DNA of 64,000 nucleotides from Reinekea marinisedimentorum (GCF_004341165.1 NZ_SLZR01000007.1:1-64000); one strand, 5' to 3'. Positions 42,689 through 52,232 are shown, counted from the first letter of the stretch. Notes: generated from the sequence alone by a model not told the origin. Program-made: numbers and translations.

Positions 42689-42721
42689 ATGCCGGCGGGT
42701 TTGACCCGGCCGGCATTTTTT
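42689..42721 (+). terminator. Rho-independent terminator
   Basis: ATGCCGG-C-GGGT-TTG-ACCC-GG-CCGGCAT forms a bulged GC-rich stem ending in six T (42716-42721). It serves the GyrI-like gene and lies 8 bp before the end of the convergent lyase gene. Confidence 0.8.
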
Positions 42722-42728
42722 GTGGGCG

Positions 42729-44792
42729 CTACTTACGTGCGTAGTGGGTCGATTTAACTCTGTTACCGTTTTTATCCTTCACGATTGAAACCCAGTTGGC
42801 AGCGAAGCTTTCGCCATCAAACTGAATGTTGCCCTCGCGTGAATAAATAAAGGTTTCAGTGAAATCTTTCGAGCAGATTTCGGCGCCAATGCAGCCGTCG
42901 ATATCAATCGCGTTGACGCTGATATCGGCCGTGGCTGTGCTACCGATGGCATCCTTCGGTTGCAACACGTTCAGGAAGCAGATGTTCTGCGCTGGCGTCG
43001 CGTTTTCAACCAACAGGGTTTTCAGGCTGATGCGACGAATATCATCTGGCCGTTGCGGTGTCATGATCTCTTCCACCAGTGTTTCTTCAATCTTCGAGCT
43101 TCGCGCCGCCGGCGATACCGGGAAGATATTCAATGCACCGTTACCGTTGACGATTTCAAACTGGTTCTCACTCACTTCGTTGGCGAATTTTTCTGAATGA
43201 ATGCGCCAGGTGTAGGTGTGCTCCAGCGTACTTTCCAGCTCATCGAGCACGATAAAGTAACCGCATTCGCTGCTGATGATATGACGGGCAGCACGGTTGA
43301 GCTGCATTTCCGGATAGTACATCTTGCTGGCTTCACCCACGGCGTAGGTGTAGCCGCCGTCATTGACGTAGGCTTCAATCTCGGCTGTGGCTTCTTCCGG
43401 CACATCCCGCCAGACATTGAAAATACCCTTGCAGTTCAGGTCGAACAGTTCCGGGTCCGCCAGGCTGTGGGTCTCCCAGATTTTTTCACCGACACAACCG
43501 GTACCGTCGACGGTAACCACGTTGTGAATCTCGGCTTTGGAGGTTCGGTTGTAGCCTTCATCAATGGCCAGATAAGCGCCATTGTGCACCAGGACAAAGC
43601 TGTTGAAGTCGACATGGTAGTGGGTCAGGCTGCGGGTGAACCAGCCGTTCTTTTTATCCAGCGCCCAGCTGTGCTGCCACTGCTTATGGCCGCCCGGCGG
43701 GCTGGTTTTAAACGACAGGTGCGTAGCGCCGGTATCCCAGCCGGAACGCATGACCACCAGGCCTAAGTCTTCAAAGTAGGCGTTGAGTGGCAGAGCTTCC
43801 GGAGATTTCTGTTCAACCGCCGGGTTGTACCAGATCAGCTCCAGGAAGGCCTCGGGCAGAATGCCGGGGAAAATCTTGCTCTGATACTGCTCGCGGAATA
43901 GAAACTCGGTACGTACCTTTTCGGCCAGCCACTGGGCGCAGCCATCGTTGTATTCCGTGGCGATCTTGTAATAGGCGGCAATGGAATGCGAGCTGCGCTT
44001 ATCGTGAGCGTCGGCGAAGTTGATGTTTTCTTCCCAGTTGGGCGCGCACTGGTACAGGCGGTAGGCGAAGGTGTTCTTTAAAAACGGCGATTCAAAGTGA
44101 TTGCTGCCGCCGTCTTTGCGGATTAAATCGGCCGCCGTCAGGAACGAGTTCATGGCGTAGCGCCAGTACACGGTGCCTTCGTAGTTGGAGCCGTCTTCGG
44201 GCATGTAATCAAACACTTTATCGAAGTTGTCTTTGATTTCGGCAATCCAGGTTTCTGCACCCGGGTATTCGCTGCGGATGGCGCAGGCGGTCGTGAGCAG
44301 GCCGGCGTAGTTGATCCAGTTGTGGTTCTGCCAGTAGTTGGTTGACCAGCAGTGGCCCAGGTTTTCCTGGCCGTAGTTGAAAATTTTGTTGCCCTGCAGC
44401 GCCAGTTTATCCAAAAACAGTTTGCGTTCTTCTTCGCTCAGGAAGTCTTTGATCCAGTCGTATGAAAGCCCTAAACCGTACAGTAGCCACGAGGCACTGA
44501 GGTCAACATCGACCAGAAAGCCATAGCCCCAAACGTCGTAACCGACCGCGGTGAAGATCCAGCGTTTGGCTTCTTCCAGGTAGTGCGGTTGCTCGGTGAG
44601 CAGGTAAGCCAGGCTTAAATTGGCCGCCGCCATGCCCATGTAGGTAATGCTGGTAGGCGGGTGCTCTTTGGAAAGTTTTTCGCCTTCGTACAGCCGGCAT
44701 TGTTCAATCAGCCGGATGAAGTGTTCTTTGCGCGTTGTTGTCAGTTCTGCTTTTAATGCTTCGAGTTGATCATCGATAAGCAAGTAATTCAT
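42729..44792 (-). CDS. Heparinase II/III-family polysaccharide lyase-like protein
   Basis: A 687-residue protein with an N-terminal alpha/alpha toroid (about 1-340, N-Y-W-Q-N-H-N-W and S-N-Y-E-G-T-V-Y-W-R) and a C-terminal heparinase II/III beta domain beginning near H-Y-H-V-D-F-N-S-F. Relatives cleave uronic-acid polysaccharides such as alginate, heparin or ulvan by beta-elimination. No signal peptide is visible, so it probably acts on imported oligosaccharides in the cytoplasm. The substrate is not readable. It is separate from the TRAP operon by 4 kb, though a link through uronates is possible. Confidence 0.85.
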   Translation of the reverse strand: MNYLLIDDQLEALKAELTTTRKEHFIRLIEQCRLYEGEKLSKEHPPTSITYMGMAAANLSLAYLLTEQPHYLEEAKRWIFTAVGYDVWGYGFLVDVDLSASWLLYGLGLSYDWIKDFLSEEERKLFLDKLALQGNKIFNYGQENLGHCWSTNYWQNHNWINYAGLLTTACAIRSEYPGAETWIAEIKDNFDKVFDYMPEDGSNYEGTVYWRYAMNSFLTAADLIRKDGGSNHFESPFLKNTFAYRLYQCAPNWEENINFADAHDKRSSHSIAAYYKIATEYNDGCAQWLAEKVRTEFLFREQYQSKIFPGILPEAFLELIWYNPAVEQKSPEALPLNAYFEDLGLVVMRSGWDTGATHLSFKTSPPGGHKQWQHSWALDKKNGWFTRSLTHYHVDFNSFVLVHNGAYLAIDEGYNRTSKAEIHNVVTVDGTGCVGEKIWETHSLADPELFDLNCKGIFNVWRDVPEEATAEIEAYVNDGGYTYAVGEASKMYYPEMQLNRAARHIISSECGYFIVLDELESTLEHTYTWRIHSEKFANEVSENQFEIVNGNGALNIFPVSPAARSSKIEETLVEEIMTPQRPDDIRRISLKTLLVENATPAQNICFLNVLQPKDAIGSTATADISVNAIDIDGCIGAEICSKDFTETFIYSREGNIQFDGESFAANWVSIVKDKNGNRVKSTHYARK

Positions 44793-45053
44793 TGTGAACT
44801 CCCACGAGGAATCGCCTGTAGGACGGAGTCAGGTGATTTCGTTGCTTGAATGTAAACAGGCAAACAATTGCCATCGGTTGAAGCGGGCTGTGCCGGCTTC
44901 TGTCGAGCTGAGAGTAAAGCGAGTTCTGGAATCCATTCCTAAAGCCGGGTGCATTATTTTTAGTTATGTCTGGTGACCGGCTTGGTTTTTATGGCGCCTA
45001 ATTCTGGAGGAATTTGAACGCTTGTCAAATGCCACAGGCCGGCGAAGCTGCTT

Positions 45054-45593
45054 TTAGCGGCCTGCCTGCTGCGGAAACAAAAACTGAATAACCCGTTCGG
45101 CGACTTCACCGGCATCGTTCAGCGGCCATTGTTCGCGCGGGCAGCGTTGCAGCGGTTCATCACAGGCGACGGCGATGATGTTTTCATCCGTTTCACACAA
45201 CAGCGGCTTGCCGGTGGCGGGGCGATGGATTTCCAGTTTAGGTATTGCGCTGTGACGGTAGCCTTCTACCAGAACGCAATCGAGGTTGGCCCAGTCGAGC
45301 AGGCGCAGCTGGGCGCTGAGATTGTCGCTGTCTGGCTGCGGTAAGAACAACGCCACCTGATTGGGCGAGGCCAGCAGCATCTGGCTGGCGCCGCTTTCGC
45401 GCAGGCGATGACTGTCCTTTCCGGGCTTATCGAGTTCCATGGTGTGGTGGCTGTGTTTAACCACGGCGACCCGAATGCCGCGCTCGGTCAACAGCGGTAT
45501 CAGCTTGCACAGCAGGGTGGTTTTGCCGCTGCCGCTAAAGCCGGCCATGCCCAGTATCGGGGCTGGCCAGGGTTGAGGGTTCTGGTCATTCAT
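45054..45593 (-). CDS. mobB: Molybdopterin-guanine dinucleotide biosynthesis protein MobB
   Basis: A 179-residue P-loop GTP-binding protein that assists MobA in making the MGD cofactor. The Walker A is G-F-S-G-S-G-K-T-T, followed by V-A-V-V-K-H-S-H-H and, later, L-V-E-G-Y-R. MobA is not adjacent. The product would serve molybdoenzymes such as a nitrate reductase, in keeping with the nitrite genes nearby. Confidence 0.93.
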   Translation of the reverse strand: MNDQNPQPWPAPILGMAGFSGSGKTTLLCKLIPLLTERGIRVAVVKHSHHTMELDKPGKDSHRLRESGASQMLLASPNQVALFLPQPDSDNLSAQLRLLDWANLDCVLVEGYRHSAIPKLEIHRPATGKPLLCETDENIIAVACDEPLQRCPREQWPLNDAGEVAERVIQFLFPQQAGR

Positions 45594-45640
45594 CGTGTTA
45601 ACAGGCCCTGGGGTGTGCCGCCGGGGGCGTGCGGTTTGTT

Positions 45641-46174
45641 TCAGTGTTCTTTTTTGTCCTGGAGGTTTTTCCGCGCCTGTGCCCAGGGGTCGAAGCTGTC
45701 TTCGCTGCTGCTTGACTCACGCGCGGGCTTGCGTGCCGGGCGCTCTCGGGTATTGGCGGAGTGGCTCGGGCGGTCATTGCCGCGTCGGTGCGCGGGTTTG
45801 TTGTGCGGGCGATCCGCGGCCTGCTTGCGCTTGCGTTCGTTGGCTTCTTTCAGCTCTTCCAGTGTGAAGGTAACCGGTTCACGCGGCTTCTGATGCTCCG
45901 GGATAATTCGGTCACGCGGTGGCAGGGCATATTGGGTGTTATCCGGACGCGGCAGGTTTTTGAACTTGTACAGGTAAAAAGCTTCGATCTTCTCGCGCGC
46001 CCACTCGGTCTTTTTCAGGAACTTCATGCTGCCCTTAATGGAAGGGTTCAGCTGAAAGCATTTGAAGTTCAGTGCTTCGCCCAGAATTTCGTAGCCGTAA
46101 AAGTCGACCAGCTCGGTGATCAGGGTTTCCAGCTTAAGGCCGTGGAGTGGGTTGTTTTCGTACTGTTCTGTCAT
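45641..46174 (-). CDS. VF530-family DNA-binding protein (DUF2132) with basic tail
   Basis: A 177-residue protein. The first 75 residues match VF530: N-P-L-H-G-L-K-L-E-T, then L-N-P-S-I-K-G-S-M-K-F-L-K-K-T-E-W-A-R. The rest, about 100 residues, is a disordered Arg/Lys/Pro/His-rich tail, longer than in VF530 itself. Role unknown. It lies 47 bp before mobB on the same strand. Confidence 0.85.
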   Translation of the reverse strand: MTEQYENNPLHGLKLETLITELVDFYGYEILGEALNFKCFQLNPSIKGSMKFLKKTEWAREKIEAFYLYKFKNLPRPDNTQYALPPRDRIIPEHQKPREPVTFTLEELKEANERKRKQAADRPHNKPAHRRGNDRPSHSANTRERPARKPARESSSSEDSFDPWAQARKNLQDKKEH

Positions 46175-46272
46175 GGGGGGTCACTGGTGGTATTTTGTGG
46201 CAAGCATTCTAGCAGGTTGTTGATAAACTATCTGCGTTATCATAGCGCCATCTAACGCATGAAGGATGAAGT

Positions 46273-47073
46273 ATGAACCCCTATCAACCGATGATGGATC
46301 TGGCGCTGCTGCTTGGCCAGCAGGCCGGGCAGGAGATTTCCGGTTTACGTTCGAAACTGAAGATCGATTTCAAGCATGACGATACCGAGCTGGTCACCCA
46401 GGCGGATGTCGCCGCCGATAAGCTCATCAGCAGCGGTATTCAGAAGGCGTTTCCGCAGCACGATATTCTCTCCGAAGAGCTGGCTCCCGAGGCCAGTACC
46501 GATTGCGAGCACCTGTGGATCATCGATCCGATCGATGGCACGGTCAACTACGCACACGGTCATGCTCAGGTTGCGGTGTCGATTGCCTATTTCTACAAAG
46601 GCGACTGCAAGGTGGCGGTGGTGCATAACCCCTTCGCGCAGGAAACCTTTACCGCCATGGCCGGCCGCGGTGCTTTTCTGAACGGCGACAAGATTGGCGT
46701 TTCCGGTAAGCAGGTGCTGAGACGGGCACTGGTCGCCACCGGTTTTCCGTATCAAAAAGAAACCATTGATCAGCTGATGAAACGCGCCACCGCGGTGCTG
46801 AAGAACTGCGCGGATATCCGCCGCATTGGCTCTGCCGCGCTGGATATCTGCTGGGTGGCCTGTGGCCGGTTGGATGCCTATTACGAAAGCGTACAGCCGT
46901 GGGATGCTGCCGCCGCCAGTTTGATTGCCCGCGAAGCCGGTGCCAGCTTCGGGCATCTTTACCCGGTACCGCCTGCGGAAAACCCGCAGATATACAGTGC
47001 CGATATTGTCGTGGCCACGCCTGCGGTATTCGATGGTTTAAAGGCGCTGCTGCTGGCTGCTGACAATTCCTAA
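46273..47073 (+). CDS. Inositol monophosphatase-family protein
   Basis: A 266-residue Mg-dependent phosphatase of the SuhB/IMPase family. The metal-site motifs are complete: L-S-E-E-L, I-D-P-I-D-G-T-V-N-Y and W-D-A-A-A-A. It may hydrolyse inositol phosphate, another sugar phosphate or 3'-phosphoadenosine compounds. AAGGATG precedes the ATG. It is monocistronic. Confidence 0.92.
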   Translation: MNPYQPMMDLALLLGQQAGQEISGLRSKLKIDFKHDDTELVTQADVAADKLISSGIQKAFPQHDILSEELAPEASTDCEHLWIIDPIDGTVNYAHGHAQVAVSIAYFYKGDCKVAVVHNPFAQETFTAMAGRGAFLNGDKIGVSGKQVLRRALVATGFPYQKETIDQLMKRATAVLKNCADIRRIGSAALDICWVACGRLDAYYESVQPWDAAAASLIAREAGASFGHLYPVPPAENPQIYSADIVVATPAVFDGLKALLLAADNS

Positions 47074-47133
47074 CAGAAGCGAGGCCGGGGCGAACTATAA
47101 TTACTGGTAACCTGTTTGACCGGAGTCCACCCT

Positions 47134-48009
47134 ATGAAAGGCTTTATCGCGACAGCGGCTTGTATCGTCGCCCTGAGCGCCTGTAATACCGATGATTCGT
47201 CACAGACTGAAACCGGCTATCTGTCACTGCAGATGACCGATGGCGCGGTCACCAATGCCGTTGCCGTTTACCTCACGGCCTCGGCCATTACCCTGAAAGG
47301 GCCCGACGGTCAGCTGACCTACACCTTTACCGACGAGTTTGGTGAACCCATGCCAAAGCAGATCGACCTGCTGACGCTGACTGGAGACAGTGCCGAAGCC
47401 TTTATTGAAGACTGGGAGGTGACCGCCGGTGAGTACCAGTGGCTGCGTCTGCATTCGGTGACCGAGGGTACTATGGATACCTATGTTGAACTGGACGATG
47501 GTTCGGTGCATGAGCTGACCATTCCTTCGGGCGATTTAAAGCTGGTCTCCGGCTTTACCGTGCCGGCTAATGGCAGTGCTGACTTCACCGTAGATATCGA
47601 CCTCAACAAGGCGCTGGTGCACAGTGCATCCGGCTATAAGCTGAAGCCTGCCATGCGGCTGGTGGATAACGCGGAAGCAGGTCACATCGCCGGTAGCGTG
47701 GATGGCAACATCTATAGCGCCAATGAATGCACGCAGATTGCGGTCTATGCCTTTGCCGGCAGCGACACCGAAGCGGATGATATCTTTGCTGAAGAAACCG
47801 ACCCGGAACTGATCGCCTGGGCGGTTAATGAAACCGGTGACTACGACTACCAGCTGGGGTTCCTGAGTGCCGGTGCTTACACCCTGCATTTGGCCTGCGA
47901 CCCGGAGGATGACCCGGAAGCCGATGATGAGCTGAACTTTATTGAAGGGCAGTCGGCAAATGTGACGGTGATTAACGGCGAAACGGTGTTGGCCGATTTT
48001 AATCTCTAA
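47134..48009 (+). CDS. DUF4382 lipoprotein
   Basis: A 291-residue predicted lipoprotein: signal peptide with lipobox L-S-A-C at about 16-19, then an acidic domain of the DUF4382 type (S-L-Q-M-T-D-G-A-V, followed by V-A-V-Y-L-T-A and I-D-L-L-T-L). Function unknown, probably at the outer membrane. ATG 47134 (GGAG upstream) is preferred to a TTG at 47116, because it gives a clean signal peptide. Confidence 0.85.
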   Translation: MKGFIATAACIVALSACNTDDSSQTETGYLSLQMTDGAVTNAVAVYLTASAITLKGPDGQLTYTFTDEFGEPMPKQIDLLTLTGDSAEAFIEDWEVTAGEYQWLRLHSVTEGTMDTYVELDDGSVHELTIPSGDLKLVSGFTVPANGSADFTVDIDLNKALVHSASGYKLKPAMRLVDNAEAGHIAGSVDGNIYSANECTQIAVYAFAGSDTEADDIFAEETDPELIAWAVNETGDYDYQLGFLSAGAYTLHLACDPEDDPEADDELNFIEGQSANVTVINGETVLADFNL

Positions 48010-48021
48010 GCCAGTGAAGTG

Positions 48022-48060
48022 AAAAAGGGCGCCTGAGTTCTGCTCAGACGCCCTTTTTTT
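48022..48060. terminator. Bidirectional terminator
   Basis: A-run, GGGCG-C-CTGAG-TTCTG-CTCAG-A-CGCCC and T-run (48022-48060). It can serve both the DUF4382 gene on plus and the FNT channel gene on minus, whose stop is 16 bp away. Confidence 0.9.
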
Positions 48061-48075
48061 GTTGCGCGTAAGCGA

Positions 48076-48930
48076 TCAGGCAGCGCTGACTTCCTGCTGC
48101 GCCGGAGTCGCTTCAGCGTTGCGGGCGCTCAGCGACGGGGCAGTTTTGGCATGCGTCAGGTACAGCGGCAGGGTCGTTAAGAACAGGCCGCCGACGATGT
48201 TGCCAAGAATGGTTGGGATCAGGTTGTAGTTCAGCCAGGTTGCAATACCGAAGTCTGCGCCCAGCATGATGCCCAGCGGGAACAGGAACATGTTGACCAC
48301 GGTGTGCTCAAACACCAGCGCAAAGAAGATAAATATTGGCAGCCACATGGCCAGAATTTTACCGGCGACGGTGCGTGCGGTCATGTTGCCGACTACGCCC
48401 AGGCACACCATCAGGTTACAGAAGACGGCACGCACAAAGCAGGTCATCCAGCCATCAAAGCCCATGGCTTCAAAGCCGGCTGAGCGGCCGGTGGAAACGG
48501 CAATGATTTTTGCTGCCACGGCGTTTGGCTCGATGGTGAAGTTGTTGCTCAGCGATAGTGCCACCAGGAAGGCGACAACCAGTGAGCCGATCAGGTTACC
48601 CAAACCGACCAAGCCCCAGCAGCGCAGAACGCGGCCCCAGGTAACACCCGGACGGTTTTCAAATTTGGCCAGTGGTGCCATGCCAAACACACCGGTCACC
48701 AGGTCGTAGCCCATCAGGCTTAAAATACAAAAGCCCACCGGGAACACCAGCGCGCCGACGACGCCCATGCCGGTTTGCACGATGGTGGTGATGGCAACCA
48801 CCACCGCGAGTGAAAGAATAACGCCCGCCATGGTGCCGCGCAGCAGCAAATCGCGGCTGCTGGTATTCACCTTGGTTTCGCCCACATCAATCATGGTTTG
48901 TACAAACTCAGCTGGTTTTGGATCCGACAT
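48076..48930 (-). CDS. Formate/nitrite transporter (NirC-like), copy 1
   Basis: A 284-residue pentameric channel of the FNT family with six helices. Landmarks are L-F-P-V-G-F-type first helix, W-G-L-V-G-L-G-N-L-I-G and F-E-H-T-V-V-N-M-F (with the central His). Position directly downstream of nirBD suggests nitrite uptake or export. It is 47% or so alike by eye to the copy at 56609, which I could not measure. Confidence 0.9.
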   Translation of the reverse strand: MSDPKPAEFVQTMIDVGETKVNTSSRDLLLRGTMAGVILSLAVVVAITTIVQTGMGVVGALVFPVGFCILSLMGYDLVTGVFGMAPLAKFENRPGVTWGRVLRCWGLVGLGNLIGSLVVAFLVALSLSNNFTIEPNAVAAKIIAVSTGRSAGFEAMGFDGWMTCFVRAVFCNLMVCLGVVGNMTARTVAGKILAMWLPIFIFFALVFEHTVVNMFLFPLGIMLGADFGIATWLNYNLIPTILGNIVGGLFLTTLPLYLTHAKTAPSLSARNAEATPAQQEVSAA

Positions 48931-48984
48931 TGTTATGTCCTCATTTCAAAGTTAAAAAGTTTTTAAGCGTAAAGGGATACTGCA

Positions 48985-49004
48985 GCAGCCCCGTTCAGGG
49001 CTGC
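48985..49004 (-). other. Hairpin between nirD and the FNT gene
   Basis: GCAGCCC and GGGCTGC form a perfect 7-bp stem, with a 6-nt loop. No U-run follows on the minus strand, so it may be a processing or stability element rather than a terminator. Confidence 0.4.
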
Positions 49005-49045
49005 CGAAAATTTTTATAATTAGTTTTGGGATTTGCGTCGTGCTG

Positions 49046-49372
49046 TTAGGCCTGAAGCTCTACCTGTCCATCACTGACGCGCGCTGCATAGGCGCGAACA
49101 GAAAAGGCTTCGTCTTCCATACAGCGACCATCGCGCAGGTTAAAGCGCTGCTTCTTCAGCGGGCTGGCCACCCAAAGTTCATCCTTGTGCTCGGCAATCA
49201 GGCCGCGCGAGAGCACGTTGGATTTGGCAAAAGGGTCGCAGTTGCTGATGGCAAACACTTCAGCGTTGGCACGCGGGCGGAACACCGCCACCTGTTCACC
49301 GTTGAGCAGCGCACAAACGCCGGTACCGGGAACGATGTCTTCCAGGGCACAGATTTTTATCCAGGTGCTCAT
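49046..49372 (-). CDS. nirD: Nitrite reductase (NADH) small subunit
   Basis: A 108-residue Rieske-fold subunit without the histidine/cysteine cluster ligands, as usual for NirD. Family segments: W-I-K-I-C near the start and A-I-S-N-C-D-P-F-A-K-S-N-V-L-S-R-G-L. It partners NirB in cytoplasmic reduction of nitrite to ammonium. It overlaps nirB by 4 bp. Confidence 0.95.
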   Translation of the reverse strand: MSTWIKICALEDIVPGTGVCALLNGEQVAVFRPRANAEVFAISNCDPFAKSNVLSRGLIAEHKDELWVASPLKKQRFNLRDGRCMEDEAFSVRAYAARVSDGQVELQA

Positions 49373-51936
49373 ACGGTTTCCTCCGCGGTGGTACAGATGA
49401 TGTCGCCGGCCAGCTCCGGGTATTTTTCAGAAAACGTTGCCGGGCGAACCTGATCGCGTTCGGTTACGAACACCACATTGCTGTCGCGCTCATCGGAGTT
49501 GATGAAGTGTTTGAAGCGTTTCAGCTGGGCTTCATCGTTGAGGGTTTCCTGCCATTCACAGCGGTAAGCATCGATCAGCTTTTGCACATCGGCTTCCAGT
49601 TGATCGTTGATGCCCAGTTTATCGTTGACCACAACCTCGCGCAGGTAATCGATACCGCCTTCCAGGTTTTCCAGCCACACCGAGGTGCGCTGAAGTTTAT
49701 CGGCGGTACGGATGTAGAACATCATGAACCGGTCGATGTATTTAATCAGAGTGTCGTAATCCAGATCGGATGCCAGCAGATCGGCATGGCGCGGCTTCAT
49801 GCCGCCGTTACCGCAGACATACATGTTCCAGCCGGCGTCGGTGGCGATGATGCCCAGGTCTTTGCCCTGCGCTTCGGCGCATTCACGGGTACAACCGGAA
49901 ACCCCGAACTTCATCTTGTGGGGTGTACGAATGCCTTTGTAGCGGTTTTCAATATCCACGCCCAGGCCGACACTGTCTTGCACGCCATAACGGCACCAGG
50001 TTTTACCGACACAGGTTTTCGCCATGCGCAGCGCTTTGGCATAAGCCTGACCGGTTTCGAAGCCGGCGGAGATCAGCTTGCGCCAGATGTCCGGTAAATC
50101 GTCTTTTTGTGCGCCAAACAGGCCAATGCGCTGTGCGCCGGTGACCTTGGTATAGAGGCCATACTCTTCAGCCACGCCCGCCAATGCGGCCAGTGCCTGA
50201 GGTGTGACTTCACCGCCGGCCATACGCGGAATCACCGAGTAGGTACCGTCCTTCTGCATATTGCCGAGGAAGTTATCGTTGGTGTCGTGCAGGCTGACCA
50301 GTGAAGGTTTCAGAATGTGATCCCCCCAGCACGAAGCCAGAATAGAGCCGACTGCCGGCTTACAGACTTCACAGCCGTAACCCTTGCCGTATTTTTCGAT
50401 CAGCGCGTCAAAACTCTGAATGCCTTCAATGCGGATCAGGTGGAACAGCTCCTGACGCGAATACTCGAAGTGTTCGCACAGGTGGTTGTTCACTTCCACC
50501 CCGGCCTTGGCCAGTTCGGCTTTCAGAACATCGGTCACCAGCGGGATGCAACCACCGCAACCGGTACCGGCGTTGGTCGCTGCTTTGACATCGGCAAGGG
50601 TGTGATTGCCAGCGGCCACGGCCTGAGCAATCTTGCCTTTGGTGACATCGAAGCAGGAACAGATGACGGCACTTTCCGGCAGCGCATCGGCACCGAGCGC
50701 CGGTTTTTCAGCACCGGCATGTGCGGGCAGAATTAGTGTGTCGGGTTTTTCCGGCAGATCGATGTCGTTCAGTTTTAATTGCAGCAGGTTGCCGTAGTCA
50801 GAGGTGTCGCCCACCAGGACCGCGCCCAATAATTTTTTTCCGTCTTTGGAGACGATTAAGCGCTTGTAAACCTCTTCGTCTTCGTTCAGATAAACGTAGC
50901 TCTTACAGTCGGGTGTGCGGCCATTGGCATCGCCGATGCTGCCCACATTAACACCCAGCAGTTTCAGCTTGGCGCTCATGTCTGCGCCTTCAAAGTGTTT
51001 TGTTTCACCCAGTAAATGACCGACGGCGATCTGGGCCATCTTGTAACCCGGTGCGACCAGTCCGAAGAAGCTTTGATTCCACGAAGCACACTCACCAATG
51101 GCGTAAATATTTTCATCGGACGTTTGGCAGTGATCGTTAATGGCAATGCCACCGCGAGGGGCAATGGCAAGCTCTGCCTGTTTCGCCAGTTTGTCCTGAG
51201 GCCGAATGCCGGTGGAGAAAACAATGAAATCAACTTCCAGGTCGGTGTCGTCTGCAAACTTCATGGTGTTACGGGCGTGGGTGCCCTGCGCTAAAATTTC
51301 CAGTGTGTTTTTGCTGGTGTGAACCTGAACACCCATACGCTCAATTTTTTTGCGCAGTTGCTGGCCGCCCTGCTGATCGAGCTGCTCTGCCATCAGTACC
51401 GGTGCAAATTCAACCACATGGGTTTCAACGCCGAGCGCTTTCAGTGCGCCGGCCGCTTCCAGACCCAACAGGCCGCCACCAACCACCGCACCGCGCTGAC
51501 TGTTTTTAGCGGTTGCTTCAATGGCTTTTAAATCTTCGATGGTGCGGTACACGAAGCAATCGGAATTTTCATTGCCTTTAATCGGCGGTACCCACGGGTA
51601 AGAGCCAGTCGCCAAAATCAGCTTATCGTAAGCTACTTCGCGACCACTGCTGGAATAAACAATTTTGTTCTGACGATTGATGTTAATCGCACGCTCACCA
51701 ATCAACACCTTAATGTTGTGCTTCTGATAGAAGCCTTCTTTAACCAGCGATAATTCATCCGCGGTGTGATGCGAAAAGTAAGAGGACAGGTGCACACGGT
51801 CGTACGCAACACGAGGTTCTTCGCAGAAGACAGTGACGTCTGTTTCCTGCGGGTTGGATCGTTCCACCAACTCCTCGATAAAGCGATGCCCGACCATGCC
51901 ATTACCAATAATGACAAGTCTGCTTTTGCGGTTCAT
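49369..51936 (-). CDS. nirB: Nitrite reductase (NADH) large subunit
   Basis: An 855-residue NirB. An FAD/NADH-binding half comes first (G-N-G-M-V-G-H-R), then a BFD-like [2Fe-2S] region with C-S-C-F-D-V-T and G-C-G-G-C, then the ferredoxin/siroheme half. The siroheme-[4Fe-4S] cysteines are in C-V-G-K-T-W-C and G-C-T-R-E-C. It reduces nitrite to ammonium with six electrons. The operon is nirB-nirD-FNT channel; the 340-bp upstream region contains a NarL/NarP-type palindrome. Confidence 0.96.
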   Translation of the reverse strand: MNRKSRLVIIGNGMVGHRFIEELVERSNPQETDVTVFCEEPRVAYDRVHLSSYFSHHTADELSLVKEGFYQKHNIKVLIGERAININRQNKIVYSSSGREVAYDKLILATGSYPWVPPIKGNENSDCFVYRTIEDLKAIEATAKNSQRGAVVGGGLLGLEAAGALKALGVETHVVEFAPVLMAEQLDQQGGQQLRKKIERMGVQVHTSKNTLEILAQGTHARNTMKFADDTDLEVDFIVFSTGIRPQDKLAKQAELAIAPRGGIAINDHCQTSDENIYAIGECASWNQSFFGLVAPGYKMAQIAVGHLLGETKHFEGADMSAKLKLLGVNVGSIGDANGRTPDCKSYVYLNEDEEVYKRLIVSKDGKKLLGAVLVGDTSDYGNLLQLKLNDIDLPEKPDTLILPAHAGAEKPALGADALPESAVICSCFDVTKGKIAQAVAAGNHTLADVKAATNAGTGCGGCIPLVTDVLKAELAKAGVEVNNHLCEHFEYSRQELFHLIRIEGIQSFDALIEKYGKGYGCEVCKPAVGSILASCWGDHILKPSLVSLHDTNDNFLGNMQKDGTYSVIPRMAGGEVTPQALAALAGVAEEYGLYTKVTGAQRIGLFGAQKDDLPDIWRKLISAGFETGQAYAKALRMAKTCVGKTWCRYGVQDSVGLGVDIENRYKGIRTPHKMKFGVSGCTRECAEAQGKDLGIIATDAGWNMYVCGNGGMKPRHADLLASDLDYDTLIKYIDRFMMFYIRTADKLQRTSVWLENLEGGIDYLREVVVNDKLGINDQLEADVQKLIDAYRCEWQETLNDEAQLKRFKHFINSDERDSNVVFVTERDQVRPATFSEKYPELAGDIICTTAEETV

Positions 51937-52042
51937 TCTTTTAATTTTCCGGTAGTTTTAAGTCGAGTTTGAGCGGTATGTTATTTATACAAAGGCAGGT
52001 TTTTCTGATGGAAATCAATTGATTTACAGAGATTTCTGTCAA

Positions 52043-52058
52043 TACCTCTTCAGAGGTA
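52043..52058. promoter_or_regulatory. NarL/NarP-type 7-2-7 site upstream of nirB
   Basis: TACCTCT-TC-AGAGGTA consists of two heptamers that each fit TACYYMT, in inverted orientation with a 2-bp gap, the known preferred arrangement of NarL and NarP. It is about 107 bp before the nirB start. Flanking AAT/ATT extends it to a 9+2+9 palindrome, so an RNA hairpin is an alternative. Confidence 0.6.
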
Positions 52059-52232
52059 TTCTAAGAAATTCTCTGGTTTTTCGATGTGTGAACAGTGAAA
52101 GGTGCGTGCTTTGTGGGCGGCAGAAGAGTTTCAGAAAACCCTTTAAAAGTAGGGGTTATTTTACGGAGTCGTGATTAAAAAAGTAGTATTTATTAGCTTT
52201 GTTTTTTTGCCGAAGAATTTCAGCGGGCCGTG

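Noticed and set aside
52013-52026. AAATCAATTGATTT as an FNR site upstream of nirB
   Set aside because: FNR needs TTGAT and ATCAA in the opposite order with four bases between; this palindrome does not fit.
52043-52058. nirB palindrome as an ANTAR hairpin
   Set aside because: The possible six-base loop (CTGAAG on the transcript) lacks A1, unlike the pair at 56440-56508.
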